A stretch of 64,000 nucleotides of DNA from Nymphaea colorata (taxonomy: Eukaryota; Streptophyta; Magnoliopsida; Nymphaeales; Nymphaeaceae): assembly GCF_008831285.2 (NCBI RefSeq), contig NC_045141.1, forward strand, positions 14,928,106 through 14,992,105, read 5' to 3'. Below, piece by piece: positions 1 through 11,046 of the stretch. Under the pieces are notes generated by a model that searched no databases, was not told the DNA's origin, and saw only the letters and a program-made list of their open reading frames with translations. The translations under genes were made by a program, and so were the position numbers. Each line of letters starts with the position of its first letter. The first letter of the stretch is position 1.

Positions 1-2448
1 TTGTCGTCCGAAGTTGAAAATGTTTTTGTTTTGAGTTTCCCAATTTTGAACAAAAAAACCCTAAATCACGTCGAGTTGTTTTCCCCTGTCGATGAAATAT
101 TTTTAATGTCTTACGGTTTACGTGTTAGTCATTTTTTTACAAATCTACCATTTAAAATTTTTGAAAGTTACAATTGATGCTACCGTTTGAAAAAAAAATG
201 CTTTTAAAAAAGTAAAAAAAATGCATTTTTTATGTGTTTTTTTCATTTTTACCTTTTTTTAAAAAAAATGAGTTTTTTTCCCTTTTTTTCAGCGTTTCGT
301 TTTCACACTTTTTTATTGGCATTTTTTTCGAAAATAACACGTTTTTTGTGATGCTAGTTTCAATCACAAAATGCAACAAAACCAACAAGAACCTATGAGG
401 GTTTGGTATGCTCCTCTTGGTGGGTCACATGGACCCTAGAAAACAGTTTGTTCTTGAGGGATCAAAACTTCAACGGTTCAACCTGCACAGTTTTTAAGCA
501 CATGGTCTTATCAAAAGTACATCTCATCCTCAAGGTGTTGGTAAGAATTCAGGAATACGGGGTCATGCACGCATGGTGGGTAAAGTGGTACTTCTCTTAT
601 TATGATATCTTTGGGCAATATCTCTTTTCCCTATCTTGATAGTAATGTTTGTGCAACTTATTGGTAAATGACAAGCAATGTCTCTTTCCATCTTTCTCTC
701 TCTCTCGTTTTTCTCTTTTGTTACCTCATGCATTTTGTCTAATCCTAGTATTCATATAGAATTTGTAGATCTCATGTTATTTCCACGTAGTCACTAGTGT
801 ATGCTGTCATTCATGTTCTAAAATTTATAACACTAATTTTATGTTTTCCTCTGTATGTAAAATCTAGCTCTTGGTGTGAAATGTAATTCTTGTTAAAACA
901 GCTTATTAAAAAATTAATCTGTGTTTGCAAAACAGTGAAAAGATTAATATATGTAACAGACAGATTAGAAACTTCTATTATAAAGACAGGTTAGGAATTT
1001 ATGCATAAAACACATACTACAATAAAATGGGTTACATATATGTATAGGCACACAAACTAGTTAAAGCTAAAACAACAAGTCTGATTGTAAGACAGGTAAT
1101 ATTAATAAAACACATCCTATAAATTAGTATTTGTAAAAGCTAGAATTCTCAAACAGTATATTAAATCATGCATATAAAATGTAAGACAGACTGATTGGTA
1201 AACAAATAAAAGCTAAACAGATACATATTAGGTACTCACAAGACAGGTTATTTATTATTGATAAACCACATTATATAAAATATATTATATAAATTGAAGA
1301 CACAAAACCTAAAGCTACCATGACATCATGATAGGATAGAGAGGTCGGTGGGGAGAGAGATATGAATACCGATTCAAGCATGAGGCCGTGATGTGTTCGT
1401 GGGACCGTGGGAGCACCTGGGAGAGAGGGAGGAGCAATAGAAGGAGATGGTTGCCATAGAACACCTTCTACCTAGAGGTGTTGGGACATAAAGGTCAATA
1501 CTTGAGTTGCTAGTATTGGAGTTGGAAGCTAGAAGGGATGGCCATTTTTGCTTTTTGCTTGGTGCTGGTCATTGCTGATTCTTGTTGCTGCTTATCGTCC
1601 CTGGAAGAAGGAGTTGAGAGAGACAGAGAGAGGGAGGTTGATGGCTGTGGGTTTCTATCACTTACCATTGCTGGTTGTCTTTGAAAGAGGGAGCTGAGAG
1701 ATAGAGACACCGATTTGTTGATTCTTGTCACTTGTTGCTGCTGGTCATCACTGAAAATGGTGCAAAGAAGAAAAAGAGAGAGAGAGAGAGAGGGGTAAAA
1801 ATTTGGGAATTCAAACCTTAAGTCATCATATTTTCCTTTTTTAAGTCAAATGGAGCACAAAAATTGACTTCAACAAGTTCGATAGCACTTGAAATGTGGT
1901 TGTCTTGAGTTGGGTTTACACCTTTCTTTGAGGCTGTACTCAAGGTGCACCTGCACCTGAGTTACATCGACCTAGTGGGGTACCTGTTTTGGCGTCCATG
2001 TTACTTAGGCAATCAATAAAGATGAGTATCTTGTAGGCTAGTTTTATGTCAACTCCATTTTTCATCCATGAAGAAGTACCAAAAGCAAGGTTGTATTCCA
2101 TGTAGTGGGACTGTAAGTTGTTAGGCGGATAAGAGGTTCTTGGTGAAGGAAAGCTTTGAAAAAAGGAACCTATTGCTGATTAGGGCTTGAGATTTATGCT
2201 TCCCAAATACTTGTATAATGCTGTTGATTCATGTGTTTCCACCTTTCATCTTTTTGTCCTCTAATGTGCTTCTTTTATAATTGATTTTTGAGTTGAACCA
2301 TTGAGAACTTTATTTTTCTCTATAACTATTTGCCTTAGGATATATAATTACTTTTTGCTGTCATTTCCTACTATGGTCATTGTAACTTGAAGGTTGTAGC
2401 ATAAATACTTTTTGGAGAAATCGTAAGTTGAAGGATTTTGTTTTGTAG
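1..2448. other. AT-rich non-coding stretch, probably UTP25 intron or upstream DNA
   Basis: No recognisable exon was found between the window start and the first UTP25 exon at 2449. Bases 175-355 are made of A and T homopolymer runs. Bases 1735-1790 hold a short GA-rich run. A 78-codon open frame at 403-639 and a 73-codon minus frame at 1510-1731 match no family I know and are probably chance. If the UTP25 gene continues leftward, this stretch is intron; its preceding exon was not seen here. Confidence 0.5.
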
Positions 2449-5400
2449 GTTTATGAGCGATTTGATGCTACTTCTGCTATTGATATAGAGGATGCCCGAT
2501 TCGATTACTTTGTTCAGAAGGTTTGATTTGCCCTCATGGTGTAAATAGATCACATTCTATTAAAAGGCTTTGGTCAAATTTACTATTTTGTTTGCATGCT
2601 TGGTATGAGGTCACCTAATACTATTTGTTTTCTCAGGTAACTAATGTGCTCATTGTTGTCCTTTGTTTCATATAGCTTTTCATGGACTTGTTTTGTTGCT
2701 TCTGTATACATGGATGGTCTATGTTGTAAAGTGTGTATGGTAACCCATATTTGTCAAGCCAATAATTATTTCTTATTCTAGACTTGTAAGGTATCATACT
2801 GTATTGTATATCATAATTCTTTTTTGAATGTTAAAAAATTCAAAAAATAAGAAAAACAAAAAAATCAGGAAAAATATATTCTCTATAAAAAACTTGTCAC
2901 GCATAAATAGACAACAAAAAATGGAAATACACAGAAAAAAAGAGGTATAGGAGAACAGGTAGGGGATTCAACCATAGAAAAGTTGTAGCTCGTGAGGGAG
3001 TTGCATTAGATGAAGAAGACCCTTTTTCTGCAATTGTTCTCCCTCCACCACGCCCTGGTGGACCAGCAGAATGGAGATGGGGATGCTTGTCTCAACATCG
3101 GTCCTCTAAATGACCTAGTTTACCACAATAGGAGCATTGAAATTTGTCGCGTCTTGCACCACGGCTTGCACCATGTCCCTTAGTTCCAACAAAAGAACTA
3201 TGGCCACATCCTTCTGACATCACAAGTGTAGAGATTGGTGTGTCATGTGTAGGCTGAGTAATAGTGACTGCAAGATGACTCAACCTATTATATGTGTCTG
3301 CTAAGTCTAGAAGATCACTATCTGTGAGGATTTGAGACTTTGCCAACCGTTCATATGCAGCAGTCAATGTAGCAAAATATTGTAATAGGTCCTGATCTCC
3401 TTGCCATATGTTACAAAGCTCCTCTTCCAATTGTAAAATTTTAGTAACATTAGTAGCATGAGAATGTGTCTCCTTCAGGAAAGACCACATATCTTTAGCT
3501 CTGGTGTAGTATGCAATTGTTGGAGTTATACTGGACTCTACACTATTCATAATCCATTTATCTTCATCGCACACAACACATTTCTCTTTTTTCTCAAGAA
3601 GTTCATCTTCTTCAAGAATATATTTCTTGACTTCTTCCTATGACCAGCCATAGACATCATAAATATCATAGACCAGATTTCATAATTTGAACCATCAAGT
3701 TTGATTGTGGTTCCATAAGAGAAGGAGTTACCAGCCATCTTGTATTCATTAGAACCTTCTGACCTACTACCGTCAGCCATAGTAGAAGACAAAAAATTGA
3801 CACACAAAATTAAGGATGCAGCAGTCAAACACCACAGAGAAAAATATTTGTAGTCAAACACCATAGAGAAAAATATTTGTACTGTCCTCGAAGATCATAC
3901 GAATATCACATGCTAGGTAACAAGAAAAAATTTGTAATCACAACTACCCAAGTCTAAAGAGCATAACAGAGAGTAGATAACAGATCACAGTAGTTTTAGT
4001 CAACTTCTACGGATGATAGCAGGACCACATGCAAACCTTCAGAAAACTGCTGCTGCTTTCTGCTACTTTCTGCCGACTGTTTAAACCTTCAGAAAACTGT
4101 TGCTTTCAATCGCCTCACATACTATTGGCAGAACGCCATCCACGTCAAGTGCAAAGTTAAAAAAAAACTCCACGATTGTCACGCCTTAAACATCATCCAA
4201 AAAATAGCAGATCTGCTCCACACGATCTATTGTTCCTTATACCAAACAACAGCCACGAGATCCACTTAAGGATCTGTTCTCGCCTTCCACATGGGTGTGA
4301 TAAGTCCTTCTCCCCATACCACACCCAAACTCTATTCCCTTGCTGCCTCCCTGTCGTCGGAGAACTTACTTGGTTATTGATACTAGAGAAGGCTCTGATA
4401 CCATGTTGCGATCAGAGAGAGAGAGAGAGAGAGAGAACTTTCTAATTATCATTCACGTAACCCTAATCTCACATTAAAAGAGATTAGAGTGGCAGTAACA
4501 AGTTTACAGATTCAGTCCGCTAAAAATAAATTAACATTCAAGTAGATACATTTTAACTTTCTAATATTTCAGAAAGGCTCTAATCGACTCACTCCTAGAA
4601 GTATTTAACAGTGATCTTGAGGAGACTGTATATATGCAGCAAGCTCCAGGGTTCGAACAAAGGGAGTGTAGTAAAGTGTGTCGTCTGAAGAAGGCAAGTT
4701 GTGGACTCAAACAAAGTCCCAGGGTGTGGTTCTACAAATTATCTGAGGTGGTTTCACAATGTGGATGTGAAAGATCTCTTTTGGATGATTCTCTATTCAT
4801 CAAGAAGACCTCCAAAGGTGTAGTTGTTATAGTAGTATATGTTGATGACATTATCTTGATATGTGATTTTGATCAAGAAATCTTGGTTACAAAGGCTTTC
4901 TGATGCAGAGTAGGACCAGACACGTCACTCTTCTGGTTCCAATTTCCCGCCTCAGGTCCCACCTTCAACTGTCAGTGCAGATCATGAGTCTTCAGCCGCA
5001 AAATCCACTGCGGACCAGAAGCTTAGTCGAGAGGTGGTCCCCTACGTAGATACTCGACTAAGTTTGACGACTCTGCTGCTTACATAAAAAAATTGCAGAG
5101 TTTGCATCAAATGCAAATGTGGAAAATCCAACAGAAATCATGCAGTCTGAAAAGGAAAGTCAAGAAAACTTACAACAGACTGTGGCAAAGCACGGATTTG
5201 AGATCGCCCACATCAGACAGGATCTTGCTGCTGTAACCAGGAGGATGGGCAACAGGTTCGATGAGTTCAAGGATGAGCTCAAGGACGAGATCAGTGGAAT
5301 GCTCTGCTCGTTTTTGCAGTACGCACAGAATAAAGCAGAAAATTACCAGGCGTTTCCTACTGCAAATGGTATTCCCAACATCTGCGCATTGGGAGCTGAA

Positions 5401-6265
5401 GGAGGTGAACGGTCACGGGGTTACTCTACAAGAGACGCTAGGGATTTGGGAGGAATCTAGAATCAAGAATATGCATCACTAGAAGGGATTCCTGCCGGAG
5501 GTCCGTTGCTGGCAGGTGTACCAAATCCAGCGTCAAGGCTCCCTATCGGAGTTCCCCTGTTTTCTTCTGGAGGAGGTGGAGAATCAGCCGCGTCCTCCTC
5601 CCATCGTCAGGCAGAAGTCTCGGCCCTCGGTCTGTCCACTGGTGTGCAGACGAAGGCACCATGTTCGACAAAGGGTGCGTCGTCAGCATCGGGTTCCTCC
5701 CGGTGCACAGGGAGAGGTGCGGTAGACATCGTCGTTCGCATCGCTGGCCGATGGTGGTGCAAGGGACGTCGCCAGTAATTCTGCAACTGGGGGGCAAAAT
5801 CAGGTGGAGCCTCCGTCCGATACAAAAGGTTGTCCTTTTGTATGATACAAAAGGCTGTCCTTGTCATTCCTGCAAGGCACGGGACTTATTGTTGATGTTA
5901 GTGCATGGCAATATTTACTTTATTTCCCTTTTAATATTCTGTCAAAATGACTCCTATGAGTCTGATCTTAGCTGCAGAGTCTCACCAAGGGCTTGAAAAA
6001 GTATAGCACAACTTGTACTCGTGGTGCACTTAGGCAATGTTTGGATGGATGGAAAAGAATGGATTATAAAGGATGGAAAAGAAAGGAAAAGAAAATAAGG
6101 TATTAACGAAGGGAAGGGAAAGGAAAAGAAAGGAAAGGGTAGGAAAAAACCTATTCTAAAGTTTGTTTGGATGAAAAGGAAAAGAAAGGAAAGGAAAATA
6201 AAGAATTTAACTTAGTTTAAAATATTTCCCCCAGTTTCCTCAATTTTGATCATAAGAATAATTTG

Positions 6266-6302
<37 letters not shown>

Positions 6303-7155
6303 TTACAATAGGTTGTCTAGTGATAAATTGGAAATGTAAAAATCATTATGCAATAGGATATCTCCATTAGATAATTTGGATTGCATTGTCCAGATTTTAC
6401 TCAATCAACAAAAATGGAAATGGACTCTATAGCATTTTTGAGCAAATCTAGCCATGGTATTATGGTATATGAAAATTGGTTAATTGGATTTAGGTATTAT
6501 GCTTTTCGAAATGGATATTTGAAAATTGGGTGAATTATATATGAAAGCTAGTTTAATTGGATGTGGTGGATTTGAAATTCTATGTTGATTAGTTTGGAAA
6601 ATAGAATTAATATATTTTGAAGTCATTTTGATGTGGTGTTTAAGATCATTTGAATCATTCAATGGAGTCAGTCATGTTTCCATAGGCTTATGAGGAAAGT
6701 ATGCACAACTTTGAGAGTTGGCAGCAATTAATTGTGCCAATTGCATTCATATGTGCCTCATTAAGATTTATCGAAACTAGTTTTGGATCTTGTCTACTCA
6801 ATATGATGAATATGAATGTGACCTAGTGGATACTTTGTATAAGTTGGAACCTGATCATGAAATAAATGATTACCGCTTTCACCCTAGCGCTTGTCTGCTC
6901 CACGTTCTTTCGTTGCTGCCGTAACAGAAGCTAAGCGTTCTTTTTTTACGATGCAAGTTGAGGCCTGTAACCAAGTCGACACACTTGTTTCAAGAAGGAG
7001 GTGACCACAACCGACCAGGTTGTTGAAGCCATTCCTACTGGCAATGGCGTCTGATGGTATGGTGCCCTTCAGACATCGTTGAAGGAATGCCAAACAGGAG
7101 ACCAAAAAATAAAAATAAAAATTTGGCATTGTTGCGTGATGGAGAAGGGGGGGAA

Positions 7156-7223
<68 letters not shown>

Positions 7224-10200
7224 TAAAAAGTTCTATTCCATATCGTGCTCTATTCTCTACTTAAAGAGAGATTAGGGCACGGTTGTGGCAGTTACAAAAG
7301 TAGGACAAATAAAGTAGTAAAAAGACAAAAGAGAACTCTAACTTTTAAATAATCAAATGACTACCACACTTAAAGCAAACTTTCTAATTTCAACAGGCAT
7401 AAAAGGGAGACACGTCAACATAAATCGGCTTAACATAATCCAAATGAGAGAGAAAGAAGAGAGAAGAAGAGAGAAGCAGAAGCATGTTGGGCATATGAGT
7501 CTTTTTGGAGAGAATCCCTCCTTTCCATCCAAATGTCTCCACTTATGGATGGAAAAGCATGGCAGTTTTCCTTTCCTTTCCCTGCTCCCTTTCCTTCCAT
7601 CCAAACACCCTTCCCTTTTCTTTCCATCCCTTTCTACTCATTTCCCTCCAACAAAACAGTCTGTTAGACACACCTACAGGAACTCAAGAACAAAATCAAC
7701 ACCAACAATGCTCACAAATGCAGTAAAAAAAACATGTGTTTTACTTATGATGGTATGCTAGATATGTCCAGAGAGGTTAAGTTTCCCTATATATACACAA
7801 AAGAGATTAGGAAACTATTAGTTAGTTCCTAATGTCTAGAGCATATATCCGTTTGGGAGCTACCTGATGGCTTGACTAGTAGACTCCAGGTACAACAAAG
7901 AAAACACAAAAAATAAAAATGCAGAATAAATACAGAAAAACAGGACAAAAGAAAAAACACATTCTGCACAAGAATGACACATATGTTATGTCAAAGGACA
8001 CAGATCTATATGTTCATATTCTGATATTCGTGATTTTAGCACATGATAAAATTTTCTCCTACAAAAAATGGTTGAAGTCATCCATGTTGCTAAAGGTAAT
8101 TCTTCCACTTCTTGCAAGGGGTTCTTGATGGAAGAATGGAAAAAATTGTTTATCAATAATATGATGATGAAGTGATGTGTATCATTAGAGGAGATAATAG
8201 CTGCTTATTTTGTTGTAATCACTGATAAAAAATTGCTTTCATCAAAAGCAAAGTGCCCTGTGTTCTGGGGTCAGACTTCTTTGTTCGTTAACCTAATATC
8301 TTCCTTTTTTAAGCATGTTTGCTTTGCAGCTTTTTGAAAATTTTTATGACTATCACAATGGCAAACTATATGATATCTATGTTTTATTTGAAATCGTAAG
8401 TTATCATGTTGATTCAATCAATTTAAGCTGTTCACATGCAGTGTGGCAACAGATATTATTCTGATATTCTGCTATGCATACGTGTGTGTCACAGTTTATT
8501 ACTAGAGTTCTTCATGTTTTCTTGATTTCTGTGGTAATCAACTGTTTGCTTCACATGTTCATTCAGTGCTTTTATCATTTCTTATCTAGGAGTTGAAATA
8601 CAAAAAAGAAGCCTGACATGTGTAGCTACTCTAGGTAAATTTCTCTGATGACAACAATTCGTTTTACAGGTATTCCCCAAGATAAAGGATTCACTCGAGG
8701 TAGTGTTATACTAAAACCATTTTTGCAGTTCTGTAGCTTTCTCTTGCTTTTCATATTTCCTTTTCCCCATGACATTCATGGACTTCCAATCTGCATAGAG
8801 ATTACTTATTCTAATTGATCTAAGGCTTTCTTCCTTCATCATACAGGGTGGAATCATGATATTTACCAGTTCATATTTTGACTTTGTGCGGGTCAGGAAT
8901 TTCTTGAAGTCACAGAAAGCTTCTTTCTGCATGCTTGGAGAGTAAGAAAATAATTATATACCCTTTATATGCTAATTGTTAAATGGTCCAATAGAATTAA
9001 CCAATATTAACCCAAAATGATCTTTTGCATTTTGCAGATGCATCCTTTTGTTATACTTGATCTGGATATTTGTGTATGTGTTACATGAAAGAAAAGGATA
9101 TTGACAATTTATTGGAACTTAAAAAATGTTTTCTAATTAAGGTTAAGGTGTTTAACTTGGACCTGGTCATCAATTTCTGCTTAATGAATTTTTCGTTGTG
9201 TTTGTGCATCACCTAGATATAGACGGGAGGAAAAGAAGAAGAGAATGTCACTATAAACGGGCTAACTGATTTTTCCTTTGTGGGTTGTGGCCTCTATGCT
9301 TCTCTGGCATATTGATGACAAATCATATGACATAAAGAGAGGTCATTTGGAAAGAAGCATAGGCAAGGATTCTTGTACATCAAACAAGAATTCCAATAAA
9401 GATGCTGATTGGACATACTTTCTTATATTGAAGTATTTTCATGAATGCAGAAAAATTCTCTTGCTATGAAGATGTTGCATCTTTTGTTTAATAAAGTGGC
9501 AATCAAACTTACTATGTTTTATGATGCTATGCTTAATGGAACATGGAGACAACACTTTGGATTGTTGTAAGAATAAAATATGGTTATTCATTCATATGTC
9601 ACATAGCAACAAGGATCTGTCTTGGCCGCTGTCATTATAATTCTATCTTCTACTTCAGGGATATCTACCTGCCACATTTTGTTATTGGTCATCCCAAAAT
9701 CCTGAACTTCAACTTCAGTATAAGCAGCCATACACCTCCAGTATGCTCCCCAAAGCATGAATAAGCAACATTATGTTACGTGGCTCTAATAATGTGTAAT
9801 GTGACAGCACATCATCCAAGAAAGTGCCTTCATCTTTAAAGAACAAGATGATGATTGGAGGCAAGCATTTACATAGGAGAAGATGGCCCATTCAATGCAA
9901 AAGGTTGGAGGAAAGACTGAAGAACTCATAAATGAATTGAATTGGACAACCCAAACTTAATACACAAGAAGGGGTTCAACGTTTATACAACAAAATGGGA
10001 GAAGAGACGGTAAGATCTAGCCATTGACTAGCTCAAACAGCTAGAAGAGTAGCCAAAAATAAAAAAGATGAAATGGTAAGAAGAGTAAAAAACCATGGAA
10101 CATAAAAAATGAAAATTAACTCATTCTAACTAATCCAAAAACTATGTACGTTTAAAGACTATAGTATATGTATATAATAAATTTATTGAGATTTTCTTAT

Positions 10201-11012
10201 TAAAAAATGTCTTAACAGCTTGGTACTGCATCTTCCTTGCTTCCTGCTTTCTGGATGCTCTAAATATTTGAAGTGACCACTTCTTGATTCTAGTTCCTTG
10301 ACACTGTTTCCATTGTTGGCACACAACTTTTGGAGACTTAAGTTATTTTGTACATCTGCACATAGCTTTAATTTGGTCTTGATGGAAATCATTTTATCTT
10401 ATATTTAGCCTCCTCATTAGTCATTACCTATGTTTCTTGTAATCAAAATATTGGTTCAAGTTTTGCCATTTCATTGGCCAGCTTGTCTTCGATCTTCTGT
10501 TAACATTCAGACTGTTTAATTTGAATGTGTTTCCTACATTTGGTTTATGGCAGGAGCTCCTGTGACGTGTATAATGTCTCACTGTAAGGGTTCTTGTTTT
10601 TTCTTTCCTTTCTCAACAGGTATACAGAAGAGAGTGATAAATCTCGTTCAAGGCTTTGGTTTTTTGAAGGGAAAAGAAAAATCATGCTGTATACTGAGCG
10701 TGCTCATTTTTATTTTAGATACAAGGTTTCCGTTGCTCTTTCTTTAAGTGATATGCTGTTAACAATTTATTCCCATGCATAAATTTTTTGCTCCTGCCCA
10801 GGATTTAGAAACTTGACCTGATTCACCTGGACCCATGGTTGACCCCTTTGAAGTTGGATGTCTAGCAGTTGTGCCGTGGTAGTCACAGGTCCAATTTTGT
10901 GCAGTTCCAGTTTGTTGTTTAGAAATGTAACCTAAATTATAGGTCACCGGGGTGCGGGTGCTGGTGCCGGTGCAGCACATCTCAAAAAATTTGGTGCGGC
11001 GGTGCAGCGAGT

Positions 11013-11046
<34 letters not shown>

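Noticed and set aside
7054-7275. Open frames with an Arg-Glu repeat
   Set aside because: They are translations of the GA microsatellite and have no other support.
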